A DNA stretch of 64,000 bases, from the NCBI GenBank assembly GCA_947646735.1, contig CANTFK010000968.1:124001-188000 (forward strand), read 5' to 3'. The DNA is from Peronospora farinosa. Its lineage: Eukaryota > Oomycota > Peronosporomycetes > Peronosporales > Peronosporaceae. Shown one piece after another: positions 33,601 through 44,342 of the stretch (within the stretch, counting starts at the first letter, position 1; the number at the start of each line of letters is the position of its first letter). The notes under the pieces were generated by a model. It was not told where the DNA came from, ran no database searches, and worked only from the letters and a program-made list of their open reading frames with translations. The translations under genes and the position numbers were made by a program.

Positions 33601-34005
33601 AAATATTTTGAGAACGAAATTAGCGCCGAAGATACGAAAAAAGAATTGATGAAATTTCCTGACAACGACGACGACATGGCGGCTCTTAAAGAATACACGA
33701 TGAAATACATTGATAGACACGAAGAGGTTAAATGGCAAGAACGCATCAAGACGATTGTAAAATCTTATGAGGGGCCGAGAAAGGAGGAAGAGGACAAGTT
33801 AAAATGGAAAAAGTGGAACACAGAGCAAGAACTGGAGAAAAAGAAAATGGAAGAGGAAGCCACATTAAAATTGGAGAAAGAGCACGGAACGGAGAAAAAG
33901 GATGAGGGAGATGGAAGGGTGAATGAAGTATTAAAAAAAAAAGGGTTTTTTTATCCTCATCACGCAGAATTGTCCACTGCTCCATCCAGTCATGCAGCTA
34001 CATAA
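30672..34005 (+). pseudogene. Large secreted multi-WY/LWY effector-like gene with two frame breaks
   Basis: Starts with a good signal peptide (about residues 1-20) and a short disordered region without an RxLR motif, ending in an acidic Asp-Asp-Gly-Glu-Arg. Three frames follow one another: 30672-30986, 30971-32899, 32824-34005. Each change is a -1 shift at a homopolymer: a G6 run at 30943-30948 and an A10 run at 32835-32844. The body holds about eight repeats of roughly 95 residues. Each has a Trp helix (QMKYWL, QMEYWL, HMKHWL) then a Tyr motif (HPLFGYWMTYVEKF and variants), the pattern of WY/LWY units of oomycete host-translocated effectors. The last 80 residues are Lys/Glu-rich and probably helical. 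Whether this is a pseudogene, an assembly artefact or a recoded gene is not decided by sequence. Confidence 0.75.
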
Positions 34006-36239
34006 ATGCACTAATGACGCACGTCTCCTCGCACTTCGTATTTGCATGTACATGTGATACCTTCGCAGCAGGACTAGTCCCCAACAGAAATCCAACACGA
34101 ATACGTTTTCCTCCACGATGCACTCTCAAAGCCGTTCGCAAATCGCCGCACTTCTAAACTCGTTGTTTTCGCACTCACCATCGCTACACCAGCAAACATT
34201 TAGGTCACCATTTCTTTCCTGCGCTGACGAAAAACTTGAGCCTAATTAAAGTTCCTGTTTCCATCATGGCAAGACCAGTAAATGGCTCGATGGACGTAAT
34301 CATCATCTGTGAAACCCATTTATTTCCGCATAACCACAACGGACCATCTGCATACTGCGCAGCCGTGGTGAGAACAGCAACACTGGTCTCAGCTTGCTTT
34401 GAAAATGGTGCTAGTACTCATGAGTACGGAATGTGGCGTAGAGAGGACAGGGAGATTGGATTTGCCGCTCTCCTACTCAGCATCAGGGTATAGCATTAGC
34501 AACGAAAGCCAACGTCATCAAACACGCTCTCGTTGTATGTCAACCTTAACTTTGCGCGAGATGGTGTGCCGTAAACGTGGAGGATGGTTTACGGTGTCTG
34601 ACCAAAGCAAAAATTCAAGCAGACAGCGATTTAATCTCGGTGACGCTGCTGTGTACACATCTCAGCCATCGTCATCCACATCATTGCTGGTGCCCATATC
34701 TTACTGAGTGGGACGCTCTTCAAGCGGAATCATAGAAGGCAGCAAAATATGACGGAAGTGATGTATCTCTTCTCGTACCTCAAGCCACCACGAATCTCGC
34801 GTTTCTTTGTCATCCACTTTCGTTGTCAGCTACCTCGATACTATACTGAACGCGCGCTGCCAATTTCAGCCCGACGGATTCTTGCTCAGGATGAAACACC
34901 TTGGGCGTATTCAATTGGACCTCCTAAAAACACGCACACACCCCAAACCCCAGCATGAGTTGCGAGACCAGCGCATATATGCAGCAATTACATTAACATT
35001 CACATTTTTCGTGTGCGGGAATATTAAACACTTCAAGCGCCTCGGGTGACTTCAGCAAGGCCGTGGGCCATATCGCGGAGACACCAAAGTATCCACATCG
35101 TCGGCTCCCGCCGCCGAAATTTCGTCTTTGCTGGTGTCAACCTACATCTCGTTATCTTGTCCATCTTTACTGTGTGTTTATTGTTGGTTACCACCACTTT
35201 TTTCAAAACTCAACTCGTTCTTTTTCACGGGCGTCATATAGCACGCAGTGCCACACGCACGTGCCACTAAACCGCTATCTCCATTCACGTCAAAAAATTG
35301 CTTGTACGCAACATCGCATTCCCTGTGAGCTCCAGTGCCTTCTTTCCAACTATCTTCACCACTTGTGATAACAGCTTGGTACAAAAGCAATTGTCGATGT
35401 TCATTGCTTTTTCTAGAGGTGCGGAAATTATCACTCCATGAATACTCGGGGTCTGCGTGCACCACAAGCTCTTCGACAAAGCCCAGCATGCTCTCAATCC
35501 TGTACAAACTCGGATCGAGCGTCAACAGACCAAAGAATTGTACACCTGCTGACGATTCTCGAAATGGATTTACATTTCCAAAGTACTGAAGACGACGAAG
35601 TAAACTCAGTTCACACCGAACACCAAGTCGTGTGTCATAGACTGGAAACTAGCTTTGGATCACGTGTCCGTCACGCATCAAAAGACAGTTGAGATCCACG
35701 CAGACAATTCCTACTGTAGCGTCTGTCCTGTACACGTCGTGCGTGGTCCATGAGCTTGAATTTAATTGGTTGACTCTGCAATCCCGAATCATCTGCCACA
35801 TGGAAGCGAAAGTCCTCGTTTCATTTCAAGTTCAATGTCCTTTTACATACCGACGATTTGGCTTTAACGTTTGCAAAAGAGATACTTACTTATGCATCTA
35901 CTTGTTTACGAGTCCGGTCACCCATAGACATGTCACGGGGCTCTCTCTACAAGGCGCATCTTGACTGTGCACGGCATTGGTGCAATATCATGAATGCAAC
36001 GTATCTTGAATGTAATTGGTTAATAATCCTAAACAAATGATATGATTGGATGAAAAGATGAGTGATCTAAATTAGACTGCTGCGTGGAGGCAGCCTTGCA
36101 AAACTTATATCTGGTCTTTACTTTATGTATCCACGAGTAACTCACACATAGCCTATTCCGTTTCAGAGGTCCAATTCCATTCACTTTCAAACAAACAGCT
36201 TATAGCGTCGTAGTAGCGCCCTGGAGCGTTAACGCGTGA
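34006..36239. other. Degenerate intergenic region
   Basis: 2.2 kb without an intact gene. On the minus strand, 35180-35760 has coding-like stretches in more than one frame (for example LDPSLYRIESMLGFVEELVV) that read as a decayed gene of unknown family. Confidence 0.4.
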
Positions 36240-39200
36240 ATGTCTCACGCGTCTCGTACGGCGTCAATATGGACGAAACTAGATGCAACTGTTTTTTCAG
36301 ATACTCTTTTATCTTCACACAATGTTTCTGCGTCCCCCGCTCCGCGGTCTGGTCACGCCATGACTTTCTTACCGCCCACTCGCAGCGTCTTACTCTTTGG
36401 CGGCGCGGACGGAAAAATCTTCTTTGAAGACATTTATCTCTTGGATTTTACGCAATATGGAGGATCATATGACCCATCTGGACGTGGAATGAGGTGCAGA
36501 AGTGGCAGCAGAAGTGCAGATGAAGCTGATGACGTACAGTGGAAAAGGCTCGTGGTATCACGGGACACGACATTTACTAGCCAATTGTCGTGCTCACCCT
36601 TGTGTCCTAGTCCTATTTGCAATGATACAAACTCTAGAGGTACTAAGTCAGGGGTCGAGAGACGTTCGTCCACGCTCTTGCACTCTGGAGGGGGTAGAGA
36701 CTACCATACGATGCACTATGTGCTGAGTTCGGCAGACGATGAGAAGACACAGGGAATGAGAGTGTTGGTGATTGGTAACGTCGTGGTGGCTGCTGAAGAA
36801 GGTGAAGCTCAATGTGGACGTGGCACACAGGCACAAGGAAGTGCTGCAAATGCTGCGATGGCATTTGATACACTGACGTTGAGAGTGGAAGAGCTAAGAG
36901 TGAGACAATCGTTGCTGGAGGCTCAGTGGGAAGTACGATGCGTGGATATCGCGAGTATGTGGAAACCGAGAGCAAGACATGCTCACAGTAGCGTCGTCGT
37001 GGGTGGAGAACAAGTGTTTGTGTTTGGAGGCAAGGATGCGACCTCATCGACGTGGTTTAACGACATTTTCTACTACGACTCCTCATTGAATCAGTGGGTA
37101 AAGCCGACATTGCTTCCGACAGGTCAGTTGCCACAGCCACGTGCGTTTGCAGGACTAACAGCGAGTGACGATGGAAACACGTTATTTTTATTTGGCGGGA
37201 CGGATGGGAAACAAGAGTTTGGATCACTTTTCTTGTACGATATAGTACACTCCCGGTGGGATTCACTGGCTGGTGCAACGCGGGGGGATCGACCGTCATG
37301 TCGTATCAACCATTCTCTCACTTTCGTGACACCGTGCCATTTGGTGCTTTTTGGTGGTCGGCGGCGTGCTGTACGTGAGAACGAGCTCTACATTTATAAC
37401 GTGAGCACGCGCGCTTGGCGCCTTGTTTCTGGCGGCCAAAGCGAGAATGTCAGAAATAGCTACCAACAAAGTAGCCAAACGTTCCTGAAAGATGAAGCTC
37501 CTGCCGGACGGACGGCGCATGCCACGGTTTTGTTTCGCACTGATCCTGCAGGACCAAATGCTGCTCAAAAATTGCTTGTCTTCGGTGGCTACGCAGGATC
37601 GCACAAATGGCTGGATGATCTGTATTTGCTCTGTCTATCCCAAAGTGTATTGATGCACCCGCCTTCATCTAGCATAAGCGTTTCTCGTTCAGCGACTCGT
37701 ACGTATGATATTTGCGGGCAGCATGGTTTTAGTAATACTCTAACAAGAAGTTGTTGTTTTGTTTAGAAGATGCTTGGCCGACATGCGAAGCTGCAGCTCG
37801 CATGGCGCTTCCAGCACCACAGCAACCACTTCAGACACGTCAATCGTCACAGCGGATACACTTGCAGGAAATGTCGACCCATCCGGCGGACATTCTTCAG
37901 AAATCTGCTCCGCCAATTGAGGAACCATCACAATCGTCTTACTGTTTGCAAAAACAGCAGCAGCTGATTTCTGAGCCAGTGGATTCCGAAAACTGTTACA
38001 ACACAGAGCAGTCTCAGTCGGTGCTACAGAGCTCTACTGCTCTAATGACACCTGTCAGTTACTCGCCACGAAAAGCTTTGCTAAGCGAGCCCTTGCGGCC
38101 TGACACAGCGAAACGAGCCACCGCTATTACTGCTACTAGTGGCGTCTTATCCGATATCACTAACCACACTGGATTTATTGCGCAGCAACGACAACAGCAG
38201 GTGGCTCCTCGCATTTCCGGCGTCTCCAACGCAACGGATAATGATACATTTCATAGTGCTATAAAGAAGCACAAGCGACGTCGACTTGGAGAGGATAGTC
38301 GAGACTGCAACGGAAGTGGGGAGCGTACAACAGTGCAGGTTGGTATTCATACTACGTTATTGCAGCTGATGCAGCATCAACCCCGCATGGAAGATACACT
38401 TGCTCGTATTTTGTCAATGCTGACGAGGGAGCAGACTGCACGAGAACAGCAGAGAATGACTCAAGAAATCTTAATGCGAGCTTACAGCGAGGAGCACACC
38501 AAGTGCCTCGAGGCTACGTCTCAGCGGATTGGGGCGTTAGAAGAACGTCTTGCTCGTTCGGAGGCTGAAAGGACTTTGCTGCACGAGAAGCTCATGGCAC
38601 GTGAGACCGAGCTTTGTATGTACAAACACAGCCCGGAGGCGGCAATATCGCCGCTGAGTGAACGTGCACAGGCCATCGAATCTTCACACATGCAGCAATC
38701 AACCATGTCACGAGTTATTGCATTAAAAATATCAGCGATTCACGACTTTTTGGACGCGCTGCGCATTGCTGAAGGTGAAGGCAAGGAGGATGACGATTCC
38801 ATACAAAGTCACCTAGGGTACGTTGCGTTTCCGATGTCGCTGCTGTATCTTTGTTTGTATATTTTTGGGGTTTTGCTCGATGTGGTGCATCATGGCTAGA
38901 GGTATTTTCCACGCCGCACCAGTGCCAATCGTTTAAAAGACCCCACATATCGAGGTTGGAGCCTCATGGGCGTTCATCATGGTCTCCTGATGACTTTGGA
39001 GGGCTAGAATTCCCTCTAAGGACAGATACGGATCATACACTTTGGATGCTTACATGTGGCAGAAAATCTAATGTGATCTTCCCAGGCATCTTGATGATAG
39101 TGTGACAACACAGGCGAAACCCTCACCGCCGAAGCCGTTGCTATATCCACAGCATGTAGTGCTAGCTCTAGAGGAGAAGATTCGGGCGATGCAGTTGGAG

Positions 39201-39506
39201 AAAGAGGCGCTCAAGACACAAGTAAGTGGTTTTGTGCTCATTCTGTTTGACACCTTCGCTTTGGTATCATCTCTTCTCATCTGTATTTTGTCTTCACAGC
39301 TTCAGTTAATGGCAGAAAAGCTGAAGCGGTTTGAAGGACGAGAAGCTCAGGCGCGACAATTTCTCTTCTCGTGGTGCCAAGGTGACAATTTGTCACCAGC
39401 AGCAGTTGCAGCAATGCCGCTTAACGCTACCGCAACCGTCCCAGTAAGCGCAGAACCTTCTGTAACCACCGCCAAGGATAGTATACCTAACACTGCAGAC
39501 AGTTAA
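36240..39506 (+). CDS. Kelch-repeat protein with C-terminal coiled coil
   Basis: Four-exon model: 36240..37725, 37767..38817, 39086..39221, 39300..39506. Phases close and give 959 residues. The first half is a Kelch propeller with repeated blade motifs (RSGHAMTF...VLLFGGADG; RHAHSSVVVGGEQVFVFGG; LFLFGGTDGKQEF; HLVLFGGRRRAVREN; LLVFGGYAG). The middle is Gln/Ser-rich with a basic cluster (KKHKRRRLGED), possibly a nuclear signal. Residues about 700-830 and the last exons form coiled coil (ALEERLARSEAERTLLHEKL; VVLALEEKIRAMQLEKEAL). Kelch propellers with coiled coils usually act as scaffolds. Intron 1 is only 41 nt; intron 2 is 268 nt. The short intron 1 is the least certain point. Confidence 0.8.
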
Positions 39507-39764
39507 GAAGTGTTGGTGTCCTAACATGTATTTGGAATGTCCACACATGCAATAGTTGTTCGCATGGCCACACTTATTGCAAGCTCTGTTGCGGGCGTTC
39601 TCCAAGAAAAGCTCATTGCGTTCAAAATGGTGCTTACAGGTCCAGCATGACCCTTTTGAGATGCAAATGACTCCAGCAAGTTGGTAACATTTTATAATCC
39701 AGGTCCAGTAGTTTTGTTGACGAAAAGGACACAAAGCCGACGCTAGAACATACAGAACGCCCAT
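39393..39764 (-). CDS. Possible small Cys-rich protein, overlaps the Kelch gene 3' end
   Basis: A 123-codon minus-strand frame with a run of paired cysteines and histidines: CWTCKHHFERNE, ACNKCGHANNYCMCGHSKYM. The spacing resembles treble-clef or B-box-like zinc-binding proteins, but I cannot assign a family. About 114 bp overlap the last exon of the Kelch gene on the other strand. The region 39507-39764 lies outside that gene, so part of the frame is not a shadow. Confidence 0.3.
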   Translation of the reverse strand: MGVLYVLASALCPFRQQNYWTWIIKCYQLAGVICISKGSCWTCKHHFERNELFLENARNRACNKCGHANNYCMCGHSKYMLGHQHFLTVCSVRYTILGGGYRRFCAYWDGCGSVKRHCCNCCW

Positions 39765-40084
39765 TGCTAACTAGAGTGCTGCTCTGTTATCAAGAAAGGT
39801 CGTCTTTTGCTGAGGTAACAGGAAGGAAGAAGCAGTAGCGCACCTCGTTATCGTCTACTCTTAGCGTCGGCATAAGCTTCATGATCTAGTGAATGGCGAA
39901 TTCATTTACGTCATTCATTTGACATAACGTCTACCCCGCAAAGCAAGTTAAAGTGCTTGTTTGAGTCAGGAACTTAGATGTCCACGAATCCAGTCTGATA
40001 ACTCTTGTTGCATCGTTTACCATAATGAGTTGTGTCCATGCTGGACGTTAACATCGCTGTATAATTAGTGGTAGCCGAAGCTCT

Positions 40085-40700
40085 AGTCTTCACTGCAAGG
40101 GTCTCTCATTTCATGACAGACTTACTACATTGTCCAAATCTCTTCGCTTCACTTCCATAAATTTGGTTCGATTCGCTCGTCTCGTTGCCATTACGACCGC
40201 AATCGCGGTCAATACCGATGGCCAACTAAAGATCGACGGTGAGCACCTTCCGACTATAGTCAACTATCAGGAATACATCTCGCAAGTTATACCCAAGACA
40301 GAATCGACAGCTCCATCATATCGAGCTACTCATCCAATGTACGCGAATGAGACCAACTCGTACGACTTGTTGGTGCTTAGGCTCAAGCTAACCAGCTCTT
40401 TTCCTCCCATTGCGCTCGCAAAGGCCGACAACTCGGATATCACTGCTGGTGGCAACACGACAGTCACGGATTGGGGTGTTACTTTTCTCAAGGTGGCAAC
40501 CTATCGACCATATTACTTCGTATCGACGTGTCCATGGTAAACAATAATACCATTAGTCTCAAGGTCTTTAACATCGATAACTCAATGTTGTGCTAGCTCG
40601 ATATAAATGTGTGCCAGGGTGATTTCGAGTGGCTCGTTTATTACGGAAAAGTCAAGTGACGACGTGCTCATTGGCGTCGTGAATTGTAACAATGAATGCC
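40085..40700 (+). pseudogene. Trypsin-like serine protease (S1) fragment
   Basis: An open stretch (40130-40540) contains NSYDLLVLRLKLTSSFPPIA, matching the conserved Asp-containing block of S1 proteases (DLLVLRL), and a following ADNSDITAGGNTTVTDWGVT region like the GWG segment. Later bases show traces of a CQGD-like block and an IGVVN block but in broken frames. No complete His-Asp-Ser triad can be assembled. Probably a decayed relative of oomycete secreted trypsin-like or glucanase-inhibitor-like proteins. Confidence 0.6.
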
Positions 40701-40983
40701 GATACTGAAGTCAAGTCTCGCGTCGCAAAAGGTCTCATTTACATAAAAAGTAGTACATGTAATCAACCAAAAGGTATATACACTTTTTCGTCGACAACTT
40801 CAACAACGGGTCAGCTGTATCTATTTTGTATATGATATAGTAGCTTCATTGCCCTATTAAGTGCGATTTTGTTATGACTGGCTAAGCACTCACGAACCGT
40901 CATTCCCAAGCACCTGCGACCGCTACTACGCGTGCATCTCGCATATATTCTGTGTCTCTTTCTCGATTCATTCGGTCTCGATT

Positions 40984-41616
40984 ATGGCTCGTCAACAACG
41001 GAAAAAGACGCGTCTACACGGCGTAGCCGCACACTCAAAAGCTTCTTCTAGCCGACAAAAAGTACACAAAACAGAAGACGTATCATTGGGCGCCGCGGCT
41101 GTAGCTGCCACGTTTGGCGACGAGCCAGAAGAAGACGGTGCACCCGTGGACAATGAAGCCGATGAAGATGGCGGTGATATGCAGAGTTTGAGTCGTGGGC
41201 AACGCAAGCGCCTGAAGCGGCGTGCTGCTTTTATGCGCAAGATGGGAATGGTGTCACGCGTGACGCAGGAGCAGCAAAACCTGGTCAAGACGCAGACAAG
41301 CGGCGTGTTTGCTGGTCTGGAAGAGCTCCAGAGCTCACTGTTTGAGGCCGTTGACGATAAAAAGAAGAGCAAAAGTTTGAGAAACAGGAAAAAGAAAGCG
41401 CTGAGTGGTCGTCAACGCCAGAAGCTGGCGGTGCGTGAGCTGGGCCAGCTCAAGGCCGTACAGACTCATAAAGGTTTCAAGAGCGACCCATTTGCGGCCA
41501 TTCAGGCCCATCTGCAGAATACCGTGGTGCAGGCCAATCAAGAGTTGCTGCAGAAGACCAACGCTCTTAAAAAGAAAAGAGCGAAAGGTGCCACGCATAT
41601 GGACGTTGAGGCTTAG
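40984..41616 (+). CDS. SLX9-like ribosome biogenesis protein
   Basis: A 210-residue single-exon protein. The ATG at 40984 is used because the upstream extension starts with GTG and is not conserved-looking. The N-terminus is basic, followed by an acidic patch. Then come RGQRKRLKRRAAFMRKMGMV, a short FAGLEELQSSLFEAV block and the C-terminal KLAVRELGQLKAVQTHKGF with SDPFAAIQAHLQNTV. These three blocks match the SLX9 (FAM207) family, small nucleolar proteins that help export and mature pre-40S ribosomal particles. The lysine-rich spacers suit a nucleolar RNA-associated protein. The next gene starts 257 bp downstream on the same strand. Confidence 0.75.
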   Translation: MARQQRKKTRLHGVAAHSKASSSRQKVHKTEDVSLGAAAVAATFGDEPEEDGAPVDNEADEDGGDMQSLSRGQRKRLKRRAAFMRKMGMVSRVTQEQQNLVKTQTSGVFAGLEELQSSLFEAVDDKKKSKSLRNRKKKALSGRQRQKLAVRELGQLKAVQTHKGFKSDPFAAIQAHLQNTVVQANQELLQKTNALKKKRAKGATHMDVEA

Positions 41617-41873
41617 TACTATAGCTCAGAGTATACCTGTTGAACAGCGAATGCATGTGTGTGTTGCTACTTTGAAGCTGTAATCTTCACGCCAATGAAT
41701 ATTTTCACCTCTTATAGAATATTATACTACAGCAGTAACATGTATATGTAGTACTACTATTTTCGTTATTGTTATTATTATTCGTCTGGAATTCTCTTCT
41801 TAATTAGTCCAAGTGAATCAGTATTGGAAGAAACAATTGTCTTTGAGGTAATATTTCTCACGTTTTTTTTCGT

Positions 41874-43061
41874 ATGGCGCCAGAACCTGCTGACAAATGG
41901 GTCTTTCCAGCACTACGGTCTGTACTCTTGCAGTCTAATAATCCATCAAGCGTGACATTAAATGATGCTGAGAAGGAAAACGCTGACAAGCATCTTTTGT
42001 CGATGTTTGATACACCAAGCTTAATAGAATCAAATGTACCATGGCAAATCGAGCAACAATTGCGACGTACAACGTGCACTTTTGTTGAACACTTGGCGCA
42101 CTTATTAGACATGCCTGATGCTCCTAGTGTAGCAGCTCAATTATTCGTCCAAAGGTTCTATATGATGCATTCGTTTGCAACTCATGACCGCTTTCTTGTC
42201 GCCACGGCGGCGCTGTTTCTAGCTGGAAAGACAGAGGAGTTTTTAGTCAAGGTTCGGTACGTTACAGAGTGTTCCATGTATCTTCTTTTGTGTCGAAAAC
42301 AAGCTCAAGAGACGCTCATGATGAAACACAAGACTCGTGGCTATAAAACTACGAGCCCAGTAGTCTTTCAACGCTCTCCATCACCTGCTCCATTACCAAT
42401 GAAAACAAAACAGAGGTTCCGGTTAAAAGGCATTCCTTTGATTGAAACGAACTCAAATGCTGGAAAGGAGGACAAGGACACAAGAAATACTAAACACATT
42501 GAGTGGCTAAACGCTTTATTGGAGGTTGTCGAGGTTGGAGAGATTGAAGCTAATGCCAGTAAAGTGCTGCTACTTGAACGGATTCTACTGCTGACATTAT
42601 CGTTTGAAATCGGACCGCCGCAGCCCTTCGCGTACGTTGCACCACATATGGAGAGACTTTTTGGTCTAGACGCAATACACCCAGACATTGTGTACGAAAA
42701 TATTCGCGAAATCACGTTTCTGTTGATCGCGGATGCTGTCAAGAGTGGATTATGTCTTGCATTTGATTGCATCGCACTTGCTGCTGGCGCAGTGTACCTG
42801 GCCTGCTTGTATCACCATCAAGTGGGGCCGAATGTAGCGACTGAGACGAATGAGCCGTGGTGGACTGTACTAAACCTGCCTGAAAAAGAACTTGAAGACG
42901 TTGCGCGATGCTACCTGTGGATATATGAAGACGGAAAAGGGAACAAGGCTCAAGAACTTGGGCCTGGGTTTTTGGATTTATGGAATCGATATCGACCGAG
43001 CGATAACAGACCCGACCTCGTGTATATCAAAGCACTTGATGCAAGCTTATCGACACCGTAA
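41874..43061 (+). CDS. Cyclin K/T/L-like transcriptional cyclin
   Basis: A 395-residue protein. The first cyclin box contains VAAQLFVQRFYMMHSFATHDRF and ATAALFLAGKTEEF, close to the conserved CLFLAGKVEE block of cyclins that pair with CDK9/CDK12/CDK11. A low-complexity insert (about residues 140-200) separates it from a second box with LLLERILLLTLSFEIGPPQP and AAGAVYLACLYHH. Such cyclins activate kinases that phosphorylate RNA polymerase II or splicing factors. The whole gene reads as one exon. The exact subgroup (K, T or L) cannot be settled by eye. It converges on the p24 gene across 164 bp. Confidence 0.75.
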   Translation: MAPEPADKWVFPALRSVLLQSNNPSSVTLNDAEKENADKHLLSMFDTPSLIESNVPWQIEQQLRRTTCTFVEHLAHLLDMPDAPSVAAQLFVQRFYMMHSFATHDRFLVATAALFLAGKTEEFLVKVRYVTECSMYLLLCRKQAQETLMMKHKTRGYKTTSPVVFQRSPSPAPLPMKTKQRFRLKGIPLIETNSNAGKEDKDTRNTKHIEWLNALLEVVEVGEIEANASKVLLLERILLLTLSFEIGPPQPFAYVAPHMERLFGLDAIHPDIVYENIREITFLLIADAVKSGLCLAFDCIALAAGAVYLACLYHHQVGPNVATETNEPWWTVLNLPEKELEDVARCYLWIYEDGKGNKAQELGPGFLDLWNRYRPSDNRPDLVYIKALDASLSTP

Positions 43062-43225
43062 CTGAAAAGGATGGAGGTGTACCGTTATGTCTTTTGAATC
43101 TGATTTTGGTATCAAGCCATGCGACACGTCTAAGCAAAGCAAACATCTCTTGCATATTTTGCGCCGTAGCAAACGTGTTTCGTCGTGCCTACAACCTTAT
43201 GGTAGGCATGGCATTCTCAGCTCCC

Positions 43226-44195
43226 TCACACCCAGGACCGCGCTTTCTGCGGGTTGTCAAGCAAGCCCTTAATGTAATACACCTGGTAGAAACACACTAG
43301 GAGGTAGATGATGCACTCCAGTGCTCCGTAGAACATGACGCGCTTGTTCATTTCCTCCTCCACTGTAAATTTGAAGCACCAAATAAATTAGCAGACAAAA
43401 GAGATCTTTGTAAAAACAAAGATCCAGGGAGGGTGTTGCAAAACATCTCAACTTCCTTACCGAGGATATGCCTGTCTGTCCGAATCAGCTGCAATCTCTG
43501 CTCAGACTCTAGCTCACCGAGACGCACATCTAAGTGTGACGCATACTTGGCCAACACACTCACATGTTCTACACGACAAATACAATGAAATCACAGTTAG
43601 CAAGTCGAAGTACAAGTACAAGTACACAATCACACAAACCTTTTTCAACAGGATGCTGTGACTGGAGCGTTTTAGTCACATGTGTCACCACTTTACTGTC
43701 CGAATCTGGATTAATAAAGCACAATTCATACACTCCTGCTTGTCTAACCACATAAACATCAAGACATGAGCCTTAATCAATCCTTCGTAACACCACAAGT
43801 AGTACTTACGTGGGTTTGACAAGATACTGTCCCTCTGCGTCCCCCAATTGACGATAAATCGTCACTTTCTCTGGATTCTTCACCTCCAAGTCAACATGAG
43901 AATCAGCAGAGCTCACTATATAAGCCCCACTCAATTCATCCTCTTTCTCTTTGGTTTCTTGGTAAAAACATGCACGACTTTTGCCCGTCACGTAAAACGT
44001 CAGACCTTCCGACGGATCAAAATCGAATTTCTCAATGTCCCGAACTTTCGCGTCGGTCTCCACCATTTGTACATTCTCATGATACGGATTAAACGCAGGA
44101 TCTTCAGCCACAGCAGCCACATCGGGATCAAGCATTGCAAAATCGCCCTGGGCCAACACCTTCGAGACCAACAGCATTACCACCACCATCATCAT
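43226..44195 (-). CDS. p24 family (EMP24/GP25L) GOLD-domain cargo receptor
   Basis: Four-exon model, complement of 43226..43362, 43461..43568, 43640..43743 and 43810..44195, 244 residues, all phases consistent. The start is the first of three adjacent ATGs at 44195, giving a hydrophobic signal peptide. A GOLD-like lumenal domain follows (GLTFYVTGKSRACFYQE; QAGVYELCFINPDSD). A luminal helix (VRLGELESEQRLQLIRTDRH) and one TM segment near the C-terminus follow (YGALECIIYLLVCFYQVYY). The family cycles between ER and Golgi in COPI/COPII vesicles and sorts GPI-anchored cargo. The cytosolic tail is about 15 residues and shows neither the usual FF pair nor a KKxx end. Divergent from TIM50, with 147 bp between starts. 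Confidence 0.9.
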
Positions 44196-44342
44196 CTTTA
44201 TTACTAGATGGGATTCTCCCACTTTGATGGGGTCTGTTACATTCGCGTCACATTCGCGTCACTTGTGCACCGCGCGACCTTCGCATCACATTCATTCGCT
44301 CGATAGTCGCCCGCCAGTAAATATATTTCCAGCGACGACGAG
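44196..44342. promoter_or_regulatory. Shared divergent promoter region (p24 / TIM50)
   Basis: 147 bp between two divergent start codons. It contains an 11-bp direct tandem repeat, ATTCGCGTCAC at 44241-44251 and 44252-44262, and a weaker third copy near 44280. The repeat is a candidate binding site; nothing in the sequence identifies its factor. Confidence 0.4.

Noticed and set aside
36643..37047. Minus-strand frame in the Kelch gene
   Set aside because: Shadow of the Kelch repeats; no independent support.
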